DNA from: Blautia coccoides
Lineage (GTDB): Bacteria > Bacillota > Clostridia > Lachnospirales > Lachnospiraceae
DNA: 64,000 nt
Direction of reading: 5' to 3'
Assembly (NCBI RefSeq): GCF_034355335.1
Contig: NZ_CP136422.1
Location: 995,001 to 1,059,000, forward strand
Shown here: positions 43,520 to 52,332 of the stretch, in pieces
Layout of the letters: the number at the start of each line of letters is the position of its first letter
How positions within the stretch are numbered: the stretch's first letter is position 1
Notes under the pieces: model-generated
What the model saw: only the letters and a program-made list of their open reading frames with translations
What the model was told of the DNA's origin: nothing
Databases searched by the model: none
Position numbers and translations under genes: made by a program

Positions 43520-44362
43520 ATGAATAGTAATTTGTTGGCAATGAAGAAACCTGTCAGGGTAATTTTTCTCATAGTATTGGTGGTAGTGGCATTGATCCAG
43601 CTTTATCCGTTTTTCTGGGTAGCAATATCAAGTTTTAAGACAGATGCAGATTTAGCGCGGGCTGCGTATCAGTTTCCGTCCAAAATATACATGGGGAATT
43701 ATCAGAAGGCATTTCAGTCTGATTTATTTCAATATTTTATAAACAGTTTTCTGGTAGCCGTTGGTGTATTGATTTTTTTGGTTGCACTGTCTGCACCAGC
43801 GGGGTATTCTTTAAGTAAGATGCGCTTCCGAAGTGCTGAAAAGGTGATGACATTCTTCCTTTTTGGAATGATGATTCCTTCTTTTGCATGCTTGATCCCT
43901 ATGTTTCAGGTTTACAATGTGTTGAAATTGAGAAATACTTACTGGGCTTTGATCATTCCTCAGGTGGGCTTTGGGCTTCCCATATGTATTTTTTTGTACA
44001 AAAATTTTATGTCACGGATTCCGGACTCTCTGACGGAGGCGGCGGCCATTGATGGAGCATCCTATTGGTATATTTTTAAGAATATTATTTTTCCAATGTC
44101 AAAAAATATAACTGTAACAATCCTCACATTTAATTTTGTTAATGTTTGGAATGAATTTACATATGCAAATACATTTATGTCTGCCGGGAATATGAAAACA
44201 TTGCCGGTAGGACTCAGTGATTTTGTGGGTGAAATGGGTGGGGTTGACTGGGGAGCTACCTTTGCAACAATTACACTGTCCATGCTTCCAACTCTGATTG
44301 TATATGCTGTTTTGAATAAGCAGGTAATTGAAGGAATGACTGCAGGTGCTATAAAATCATAG
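43520..44362 (+). CDS. Sugar ABC transporter permease, MalG-like
   Basis: This 280-residue membrane protein has six predicted helices and the EAA loop TEAAAIDGASYWYIFKNIIFPM. AGGGGGAAGG lies upstream of ATG 43520. It completes the arabinoside importer. The kinase gene begins 59 bases later without a terminator, so read-through into the two-component genes is possible. Confidence 0.93.
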   Translation: MNSNLLAMKKPVRVIFLIVLVVVALIQLYPFFWVAISSFKTDADLARAAYQFPSKIYMGNYQKAFQSDLFQYFINSFLVAVGVLIFLVALSAPAGYSLSKMRFRSAEKVMTFFLFGMMIPSFACLIPMFQVYNVLKLRNTYWALIIPQVGFGLPICIFLYKNFMSRIPDSLTEAAAIDGASYWYIFKNIIFPMSKNITVTILTFNFVNVWNEFTYANTFMSAGNMKTLPVGLSDFVGEMGGVDWGATFATITLSMLPTLIVYAVLNKQVIEGMTAGAIKS

Positions 44363-44421
44363 TAAGTTTGCTGACGGATATGACCGTAGGTGTTTGGTAT
44401 CGGTTGAAAGGAGGAGCTGTT

Positions 44422-46233
44422 ATGAGAAATATGTCTGTACGTTTGAGAATGTTTTTTAGCTATTCTATTCTTCTGATATCTGCATTGATGGTGACTGTGA
44501 TCGGATCACAGAATATGATGCATAGAGTGTTTAGGGAAACTGTTCTGCAGAGTTATCGCCGTGAACTGGTCTATATTATGAACCGCTTACAGATACAGCT
44601 GGATCATGTGAAAGATTATCAAAAATCAATAGCGCTGGATACGGTTGTAATGGAAATTCTCGCAGACAATCCGCAGGCCCCGGAAAATGAATTGGATTTT
44701 TATAATATGAATCGTACGCTGCGCAGCAGGGTTATCCCTATCATTGGGACCAACCGATATATCTATCAATATATATTTGTCACTTTGGATGGGACTTTTT
44801 TGTCCTTTCGTGATGAATCTTTTCCTGCGTTGGTAGAGGATGTACTGGGGAGAGATTACTTTGCTGTTAACAATGCGGAACGAAAACTTATCTTGGATGG
44901 CCCTTATGAAATGAATGGAGTCAACGGTGAACGGCTTCAATTCTTCGTGCTTTCTAAGCAGGTGGTGGACTTGATGACCCTTGACCCTTTAGGCTATATT
45001 GCTTTTATTATTGAGGAAGATTTATTTTCAGATGTTTTTGAGAAAAATCTGCCATATGAGATGCAGGTGGAATTTTATTTGCTTTCGGAAAAGCAGCAGG
45101 TATTATCATCTTCAGATAAAGAGACGATTGGAAGTGACTTCATGGCAGGCCAGAATCTAACCGGTGATGAAGTCCGCCAATTGCAGGAAGAGGGAAGCTG
45201 TGAGGTTACGGAAGGACAAGATACGTTACTCTACTCCCTTATGAAAATGGAAGACAGCCAATGGAGTGTTGTCTATGTTACATCTATGGATACTTTATTG
45301 AGGAGCCAGGGTATGGTTTTTCATATGACTATGACAATAGGTATGATAGCCTGTGTGATTTCACTATGTATTGCTTTTTCAATTGCAAACCGTATTACCG
45401 AACCGATTGGTGCCCTTTCCAAGAAAATGCTCAACTATCATACGATGAAAAGAGCAGGTGAAGATAATACAAAGTTTTCAAGTAATGAGATACAGAATTT
45501 GTATTATGCTTTTGATCAAATGTTGGAAAACTCTGAGAAGATGACACAGCAGATTTACCAGGATCAAGAGGAGAAAAGTAATTACCAATTTCAACTCATC
45601 CAGTCTCAGATCAAACCACATTTTTTATATAATACACTGGAGATGATTAAAAGTCTGGTGGATTGTCACATGTATGAGGAAGCCGGTGAAGCGGTGATGG
45701 CAATGTCGCAGTTTTATCGCTTATCTTTAAATTGGGGGAATGATATCAGTTCTGTTGCACAGGAAATTGAATTGTCGCGGAAATATCTGTATATTCAGCG
45801 GCTGCGCTATGCAGAATATATGGACTATACAATTAAAGAATGTGAAGGAATGGAGAAATATTGTATTCCAAAGCTTACGCTACAGCCATTATTAGAAAAT
45901 TCGATCTACCATGGAATAAAAGAAATACAGGGAATGGGAAAGATTGAATTGAGTATTTCAGAGACAGAAGACAGTCTTATTTTCCTTGTATGGGATAATG
46001 GGGCTGGAATCTCTCCCGAAGTATTAAAAAAACTGCGGGATTCTCTGAAAAGTACAGATAAAAAGAAGGAGAGTTCTTTCGGATTGTATAGTATAAATCG
46101 AAGAATACAACTCTTTTTCGGGCCGGAATACGGGCTAGAGATTGAAAGTGAACAATCGGTTTATACACGTATAATCATGACAATTCCAAAGATCAAATCT
46201 AATGATTTTCAAAAAGGAGTCCGGGGGTTGTAA
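44422..46233 (+). CDS. Sensor histidine kinase, YesM type
   Basis: This 603-residue kinase has a membrane segment at about 8-30, an extracellular sensor domain, and a second membrane segment at about 296-318. A HAMP linker follows, then the acceptor motif IKPHFLYNTLEMIKSL and an ATPase domain with N-box PLLENSIYHGIKE and glycine box WDNGAGI. ATG 44422 follows AAAGGAGGA; the frame is open upstream to 44368 but lacks a ribosome site there. It is co-oriented with the arabinoside importer and probably controls it through the next gene. Confidence 0.94.
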   Translation: MRNMSVRLRMFFSYSILLISALMVTVIGSQNMMHRVFRETVLQSYRRELVYIMNRLQIQLDHVKDYQKSIALDTVVMEILADNPQAPENELDFYNMNRTLRSRVIPIIGTNRYIYQYIFVTLDGTFLSFRDESFPALVEDVLGRDYFAVNNAERKLILDGPYEMNGVNGERLQFFVLSKQVVDLMTLDPLGYIAFIIEEDLFSDVFEKNLPYEMQVEFYLLSEKQQVLSSSDKETIGSDFMAGQNLTGDEVRQLQEEGSCEVTEGQDTLLYSLMKMEDSQWSVVYVTSMDTLLRSQGMVFHMTMTIGMIACVISLCIAFSIANRITEPIGALSKKMLNYHTMKRAGEDNTKFSSNEIQNLYYAFDQMLENSEKMTQQIYQDQEEKSNYQFQLIQSQIKPHFLYNTLEMIKSLVDCHMYEEAGEAVMAMSQFYRLSLNWGNDISSVAQEIELSRKYLYIQRLRYAEYMDYTIKECEGMEKYCIPKLTLQPLLENSIYHGIKEIQGMGKIELSISETEDSLIFLVWDNGAGISPEVLKKLRDSLKSTDKKKESSFGLYSINRRIQLFFGPEYGLEIESEQSVYTRIIMTIPKIKSNDFQKGVRGL

Positions 46234-46239
46234 AAAATT

Positions 46240-47865
46240 ATGCATACCATTGTAGTAGTTGATGATGAATATTACTTTAGGCAGGCAATGAAACGATATT
46301 TATCCGAATGGGAAGATGAGTATCAGTGTGTGGGGGAAAGCAAAAACGGAAAAGAAGGTCTGGGGTTGATTCGGAATTTGTGTCCGGATATTGTACTGAT
46401 GGACATTAATATGCCTGTTATGGGTGGTCTGGAAGTCATACAGACATTGGCTGATGAGAATTTAGGAGATAAACTGCAAAGAAAAATAATTCTTTTGACC
46501 GGATACGATGAGTTTGAATATGCTAGGAAGGCAGTTCATCTGGGAGTTTTTGATTATTTATTAAAGCCAATTGATAAACAGCAGTTGAAAAAATGTTTGG
46601 ATAAAGCATCTTCTCAAATAGAAGCAGAAAGGCTGCGTAGTGCCCGTATCATGGAACTGGAGACCAAGCAGTACATTGCAACACCTATGGTCAAAGCACA
46701 TTTTGTGGATAAAGTTTTTTCAGCAGATAGTGAATTGGACTGGATAGAAATGGAGGGAATGGCCCGGAAAATTCTGGATCTGCAGGAAGAGAACAGATGG
46801 ATGTTGTTTATCCTTGATGCATATTTTGATAATAAAGAACACAGATTGGGGAGAGGAGATTCTTTTTATTATTCTATGATTTCCAATATATTAACGGAAT
46901 TATTTGAAAATAGGGGAATCCAGTGTATGACCAGTGTGGATAAGGAGAGCCTGCATGTACTTGTAACGGGGAAACTATCTGTAGGGGAGCTTGAGGCTGT
47001 AGTTTTGGAAGTGCAGGAATGTCTTCTGGATCTTATAAAACAAAAGCTGCCTCTGGAATTTTTGATCAGTGAAGGATCAGCAAAGGAACAACTGCGGGAT
47101 ATGGGAGGGTCAGTACATGAGGCGAATTTAGTACAGAAATTTATGCTTATGTATCGGAAAACGGGAATTTATAACAGTTCACATATAAATCTTAGTTATG
47201 TGAAACTGAGTGAATTTTTTGGTGACTGGTCCTCACAAATTATTTTATATATTCGTACGGTCAACATTTCGGCAATGGAGTCCCTGGTGAGAGAGGCTTT
47301 TTCTGAAATGAAAAAGAATGAAGTACGGCCGGAGATTATATTGCGAAGAGCTGATGATATGGTTTCCTGTGCGTATGAGGTGTTTCAGCTTATAGAAGAA
47401 AATGTGACGGAGGATGATAAATTCCTACCAATGTTTCCTCCAAAGTTTTCGGTAGGAGATGTTGATCAGATCCAAGCGGAGGTTTTGCGGTATATCACTG
47501 ATAATATGCAAACCATGGGAAAACGGATGGTGGATAAAAAACGGTCTCTGCCGGTAAAAGTGATGTACTATATTGAAGAAAACTATCACCGGTATGATCT
47601 TGCATTGGCGGAACTATCTAAAGTATTCGGAGTAAGTAAGACAATCTTATGTCAGCAATTCAAAGAAACGAACAAGATGACCATTGGAGAGTATATATTA
47701 CAGATACGCATGGTTCGAGCAAGAAAAATGTTTGATGAGGGATATCATAATGTGGCATATGTTGCTGAAAAGTGCGGGTACGAAGACGCGGGTTATTTCA
47801 GCAAATGCTTCAAGAAGTATTTTAGCATTTCTCCTAGGAATTATTGTGAAAAGAGAAGGGATTAA
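46240..47865 (+). CDS. Response regulator, REC plus AraC-type HTH
   Basis: This 541-residue protein has a receiver domain with Asp55 in VLMDINMPV and the Lys motif LLKPIDKQQ, a long variable middle region, and a C-terminal AraC domain (LAELSKVFGVSKTILCQQFKE and VAEKCGYEDAGYFSKCFKKY). It follows the kinase by six bases. AAAAAGGAG stands well upstream of ATG 46240, so the spacing is long. It probably activates the importer and GH51 genes; the shared motif at 38990 and 41090 is a candidate site. Confidence 0.94.
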   Translation: MHTIVVVDDEYYFRQAMKRYLSEWEDEYQCVGESKNGKEGLGLIRNLCPDIVLMDINMPVMGGLEVIQTLADENLGDKLQRKIILLTGYDEFEYARKAVHLGVFDYLLKPIDKQQLKKCLDKASSQIEAERLRSARIMELETKQYIATPMVKAHFVDKVFSADSELDWIEMEGMARKILDLQEENRWMLFILDAYFDNKEHRLGRGDSFYYSMISNILTELFENRGIQCMTSVDKESLHVLVTGKLSVGELEAVVLEVQECLLDLIKQKLPLEFLISEGSAKEQLRDMGGSVHEANLVQKFMLMYRKTGIYNSSHINLSYVKLSEFFGDWSSQIILYIRTVNISAMESLVREAFSEMKKNEVRPEIILRRADDMVSCAYEVFQLIEENVTEDDKFLPMFPPKFSVGDVDQIQAEVLRYITDNMQTMGKRMVDKKRSLPVKVMYYIEENYHRYDLALAELSKVFGVSKTILCQQFKETNKMTIGEYILQIRMVRARKMFDEGYHNVAYVAEKCGYEDAGYFSKCFKKYFSISPRNYCEKRRD

Positions 47866-47910
47866 ACAGTTTGTGATTTTGATTACAAAAAATATATATC
47901 ATATGAAGAA

Positions 47911-47965
47911 ACATCCCGGCAAGAATCGGTTATTGAAAATATAGAATCTTGCCGGGGTGTTTTTA
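47911..47965 (+). terminator. Intrinsic terminator
   Basis: ACATCCCGGCAAGA pairs with TCTTGCCGGGGTGT (one G.T pair), with a 24-base loop and a T-run after it. It ends the AT-rich arabinoside module. Confidence 0.8.
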
Positions 47966-48068
47966 TGATATTCACAACCTTGCCACAAGAAAAACGTGGT
48001 TGGTTCCATTGCCGATTTATGATACACTGGTTGCAGACAATTTTTGTTGCTAAGGAGGCAGTAGAAGA

Positions 48069-48881
48069 ATGAAATACCGATTACTTGTGCTGGACATTGA
48101 CGGCACAGTTACCAATACAGAAAAAAAAGTGACCCCCAGGACAAAAGCGGCCATTAAAAAACTGCAGGAACAGGGAATCCTGGTGGCTATTGCTTCCGGG
48201 CGTCCAACCAAAGGCATTGCTCCGGTGGCGGATGAACTGGAATTTGAGAAATACGGAGGTTATGTTTTGGCTTTTAACGGGGCCAGGATCGTGAACTGGA
48301 AGACAAAGGAATGTATCTATTCCAAGACCCTTCCCCTGGGAATGGCCAGAAAGCTCTACCGCAGCGCAGTACGGCATAAAGTGGGGATCATCACATATGA
48401 GGAGGACCGCATCATTGCGGGAACTCCCGTTGATATCTATATGGAGACAGAATCCAGGATCACCGGACTGCCCATCTCTTATAGAAAAGACTTTCCGAGT
48501 TATGTAAACTTTCCGGTGAATAAATGTCTCCTCACAGGGGAGCCGGATGAACTGGAGCGCATTGAGCCACTTATGGCTGAGGAGTATCTTCACGAAGCCC
48601 AGATTTTCCGCTCAGAGCCGTTCTTCCTGGAGGCAACGCCCAAAAATGTGGACAAGGCCTACTGTCTGGGGAAGCTTTTGAAGATCCTGGGTATATCCAG
48701 GGAGGAGATGGTGTGCTGCGGAGACGGATATAATGATATATCCATGATACAGTTTGCAGGACTTGGGGCAGCCATGGCTAATGCCCAAGAAAAGGTCAAG
48801 GATGTGGCTGATTATGTCACAGTTCGAAGCAATGATGAAGACGGGATTGAAGAAGTGATAGAGAAGTTTTTTATGAACTGA
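48069..48881 (+). CDS. HAD-superfamily phosphatase, Cof type
   Basis: This 270-residue cytoplasmic protein is a class IIB HAD hydrolase. Motif I is LDIDGTVTN with the nucleophile Asp, motif II is IASGRPT, and motif IV is GDGYNDISMI. The cap domain lies between. Such Cof/YidA-type enzymes dephosphorylate sugar phosphates or flavin precursors. TAAGGAGG precedes ATG 48069. The addB gene follows after 17 bases, so it may be co-transcribed with the repair genes, though no functional link is evident. Confidence 0.93.
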   Translation: MKYRLLVLDIDGTVTNTEKKVTPRTKAAIKKLQEQGILVAIASGRPTKGIAPVADELEFEKYGGYVLAFNGARIVNWKTKECIYSKTLPLGMARKLYRSAVRHKVGIITYEEDRIIAGTPVDIYMETESRITGLPISYRKDFPSYVNFPVNKCLLTGEPDELERIEPLMAEEYLHEAQIFRSEPFFLEATPKNVDKAYCLGKLLKILGISREEMVCCGDGYNDISMIQFAGLGAAMANAQEKVKDVADYVTVRSNDEDGIEEVIEKFFMN

Positions 48882-48898
48882 CAAAAAGGAGGAAGTCC

Positions 48899-51800
48899 AT
48901 GCCGCTGCATTTTATTTTCGGCGCTTCAGGAGCCGGAAAATCCCACTATATTTACCAAAAGATCATACAGGAGTCCATGGAACATCCGGGACGGCAGTAT
49001 CTGGTGCTGGTTCCGGAACAGTTTACCATGCAGACACAGAAAGAGCTTGTGATGATGCACCCGAGAAAGGGAATCCTGAACATTGATGTTCTGAGCTTTG
49101 AGCGCCTTGCCTACCGGGTATTGGAGGAGACAGGGGAATCCTGTGCCCAGGTACTGGAGGAGACCGGAAAGAGCCTGGTGCTGCGCAAGGTATCCCAGGA
49201 GAAGAAAAAGGAACTGAAGATCCTGGGAGAGAAGATGAAAAAGCAGGGTTACATTTCCCAGATGAAATCCATGGTGTCAGAACTGAAGCAGTATGAGGTG
49301 ACAAAAGAAGATATGGACACCATGCTGGACTATGCAAAGGATAAGCCGGAGCTTTACTACAAGCTGAAGGATATCTCTGTGCTGTACCAGGGGTTTTTTG
49401 ATTATCTGGAAGGGAATTTCATCACCCAGGAGGAAGTGCTGGAGGTTCTGGGAAGAGTGGCAGGGCAATCAAAGAAGCTGTCAGGGAGCGTGATGGTTCT
49501 GGACGGCTATACGGGATTTACCCCCATTCAGCTCCAACTGCTGGAAAAGGTTCTGCCCCTGTGTGAAACCATGTATGTGACCGTGACTATGGATGAACGG
49601 GTGGATGCCTACCGGCAGGGAAGTCCTCATCATCTCTTCCATCTGAGCAGGGAAACGGTGTCAAAGTTATGTAAACTTTCCAGAGCGGTGGGAAGTCAGG
49701 TGGAGGAGACCTGGGTAACAGGAAAAGGAAGATTTTCCCACAATAAACCTATGGAATTTTTGGAACGGAACCTGTTCCGGTTCAGAAAGGATACCTACAG
49801 AAAAGAGCAGCAGGCAGTCCATATACGAGAGAGCCAGAATCCGGCCCAGGAGATGGAGGAGACCGCCCTTATCATCCGCCGTCTCATGCGGAAAGAGGGG
49901 TACAGGTGCCGGGACTTTGCTGTCATCACAGGAGATATGGAGACCTATGCGGACCACGCGGCAAGGGCTTTCGGGAAGTTTGATATCCCCTGCTTCATTG
50001 ATCAGAAAAAGTCTGTGTTCATGAATCCCTTCGTGGAATTTCTCCGCTCGGCAGTGGATATGCTTCTGGAAAACTACAGCTATGAGAGTGTATTCCGGCT
50101 GCTGCGCTGTGGACTGCTGGACATGCCCGGACAGGATATGGACAGACTGGAGAACTATGTACTCGGTATGGGAATCCGGGGCTTTCGCAAATGGCAGGAG
50201 GAATGGGTGCTCCACTACCGGGGAGAAAAGCCGGAGGAGGTTCCTGAGATCGAAAAGATCCGGGAAGGGCTTATGGAGCTTTTATTACCGTTTACGGAAC
50301 AGATGAAGACACGAAAAGGTACGGTCCGGGAGCGTGTTCAGGCATTTTATGAATTTATCACTGCCTGCGGTATCCAGGAAAAGCTTGACAGAAGCCAAAA
50401 GAGATTTGTGGAAGAAAACGCCATGGACAGGGCAAAAGAGTATGCCCAGATCTATCCCATGGTCATGGACCTTTTTGACAAAATGACAGAGGTGCTGGGG
50501 GAGGAGAAGGTAAGCCTCCGGGAATTCAAAGAGCTTTTGGAGGCAGGGCTTTCTGAGGTGAAGATCGGTATCATTCCCCCAAGCTCTGACCAGGTGCTGG
50601 TGGGCGATATGGAGAGGACCAGGCTGAAAGACATCAAGGTTCTTTTCTTTGTGGGTGTCAATGACGGAAAGATTCCCAGAGAGGACGCCGCAGGGAAAAT
50701 ACTGTCGGATCTAAACAGGGAAGACCTGAAGGCCTCCTTGGTTGCACTGGCTCCCACTTATCGGGAGAATCTGTACACACAGAGATTCTATCTGTATCTG
50801 AATATGACAAAACCCTCTGACAAACTGTTTTTGTCGTACAGCAGAGCTGATGATGAGGGGGAACCCATGACCCAGTCCTTTTTGATCGGTGCGGTGCAGA
50901 AGCTGTTTCCGGGGCTTGTCCCCGAGTATCCCTGCAGAGATGCGGTATGGAAGGTGGAAAATCCCCAGAGTGCTCTGGAATATCTGGCATCCGGGTTCAA
51001 GGAAATTCTGGACCGGGAGCCTTCGCCTCTGTGGAAGGAGCTGTTTTCCTGGTATCAGCAGCAGGAGGAATGGAAACAGACCATGCAGAATATGGTGGAA
51101 GGCGCCTTCAGAGTCAATCCTGAGGATGAGATCGGGAAGAGCGTGGCGCAGGCCCTCTACGGCACCACCCTGGAGAACAGCGCCACACGCCTGGAACTCT
51201 TTGCCCAGTGTGCCTGTGCGCACTTTATGGCATACGGACTGGAATTAAGAGAGCGGGCCAGGTATGAGTTCAGCCCCATGGATATGGGAAATGTGCTGCA
51301 CAGCGGTCTGGAAAGCTTTGCCAAGAAAATGCACCAGAGCGGTCTTTCCTGGACTGCCCTGGATGAGGAGCAGATGGATGAGATAGCAGACGCCTGCGTG
51401 GAGGAAGTGGTTTCTTACTATGGAAATACAGTGCTGAAAAGCAGTGCCAGAAATGAGTACATGGTCAGCCGTGTAAAAAGGATGATGAAGCGCACGATCT
51501 GGGCTTTGACAAAGCAGATGGAGCAGGGGGCCTTCACACCCAGCCGTTTTGAAGTCTCCTTCGCCATGGCGGACTCCCTGGAGAGTATCAATATCGCGTT
51601 GTCAAAAGAGGAGAAAATGAAGCTTCTGGGAAGGATTGACCGTGTGGATACCTGCGAGGAGGAGGACAAGGTACTTGTAAAGGTTATTGACTATAAATCG
51701 GGAAACACTTCCTTTGACCTGCTGGCCCTGTATCACGGCCTGCAGCTCCAGCTTGTGCTGTATATGAATGCGGCTATGGAACTGGAGCAGAGAAACCATC

Positions 51801-52330
51801 CTGACAAACAGGTGGTGCCTGCGGGTATCTTCTACTACAATATCAAAGACCCCGTGGTGGAGAAGATAGAAGAGGAAGACCCGGAGGCCCTGAACCGCCG
51901 TATTTTAAAGGAACTGCGCATGAACGGCCTGGCATCTTCAGACAGGGGGGTGCTGGAAAAGCTGGATGAAAATCTGAGCGCAAACGGCACTGCCTCCCTG
52001 TGTGTGCCTGTGACGATCAATAAGGACGGAAGTCTGTCAAGGAATTCCAGTGCGGTCAGTCCGGAACAGTTCCGCCTGATATCGAATTATGTAAACTTAA
52101 AAATGAAGGAGATCGGCCGCAGGATCCTGAACGGAGAGGCAGAGACGCTTCCCTACGAGATGGGAAAACGCAATGCCTGCCAGTATTGTCCATACAAAGG
52201 GGCCTGCGGGTTTGACGAGAAAACGGCAGGATACCGCTACCGGAGACTGAATGCCCTGAAGCCGGAGGAGATATGGGACAAGATGAGAGATGGGGAAAAA
52301 TCAGAGCGTTTGGTGGATAAGGAGGTGTAA
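48899..52330 (+). CDS. addB: ATP-dependent helicase/deoxyribonuclease subunit B
   Basis: This 1143-residue protein is the AddB/RexB subunit of the AddAB helicase-nuclease, which processes double-strand breaks to a Chi-dependent 3' overhang for RecA. Walker A is GASGAGKSH at the N-terminus. The C-terminal RecB-like nuclease domain has VIDYKSGNT, and the four iron-sulfur cysteines appear as one in the FAQCACAHF segment and a cluster in ACQYCPYKGAC. AAAGGAGGAAG precedes ATG 48899. The addA gene starts 2 bases after its stop codon, giving coupled translation. Confidence 0.96.
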   Translation: MPLHFIFGASGAGKSHYIYQKIIQESMEHPGRQYLVLVPEQFTMQTQKELVMMHPRKGILNIDVLSFERLAYRVLEETGESCAQVLEETGKSLVLRKVSQEKKKELKILGEKMKKQGYISQMKSMVSELKQYEVTKEDMDTMLDYAKDKPELYYKLKDISVLYQGFFDYLEGNFITQEEVLEVLGRVAGQSKKLSGSVMVLDGYTGFTPIQLQLLEKVLPLCETMYVTVTMDERVDAYRQGSPHHLFHLSRETVSKLCKLSRAVGSQVEETWVTGKGRFSHNKPMEFLERNLFRFRKDTYRKEQQAVHIRESQNPAQEMEETALIIRRLMRKEGYRCRDFAVITGDMETYADHAARAFGKFDIPCFIDQKKSVFMNPFVEFLRSAVDMLLENYSYESVFRLLRCGLLDMPGQDMDRLENYVLGMGIRGFRKWQEEWVLHYRGEKPEEVPEIEKIREGLMELLLPFTEQMKTRKGTVRERVQAFYEFITACGIQEKLDRSQKRFVEENAMDRAKEYAQIYPMVMDLFDKMTEVLGEEKVSLREFKELLEAGLSEVKIGIIPPSSDQVLVGDMERTRLKDIKVLFFVGVNDGKIPREDAAGKILSDLNREDLKASLVALAPTYRENLYTQRFYLYLNMTKPSDKLFLSYSRADDEGEPMTQSFLIGAVQKLFPGLVPEYPCRDAVWKVENPQSALEYLASGFKEILDREPSPLWKELFSWYQQQEEWKQTMQNMVEGAFRVNPEDEIGKSVAQALYGTTLENSATRLELFAQCACAHFMAYGLELRERARYEFSPMDMGNVLHSGLESFAKKMHQSGLSWTALDEEQMDEIADACVEEVVSYYGNTVLKSSARNEYMVSRVKRMMKRTIWALTKQMEQGAFTPSRFEVSFAMADSLESINIALSKEEKMKLLGRIDRVDTCEEEDKVLVKVIDYKSGNTSFDLLALYHGLQLQLVLYMNAAMELEQRNHPDKQVVPAGIFYYNIKDPVVEKIEEEDPEALNRRILKELRMNGLASSDRGVLEKLDENLSANGTASLCVPVTINKDGSLSRNSSAVSPEQFRLISNYVNLKMKEIGRRILNGEAETLPYEMGKRNACQYCPYKGACGFDEKTAGYRYRRLNALKPEEIWDKMRDGEKSERLVDKEV

Positions 52331-52332
52331 AA

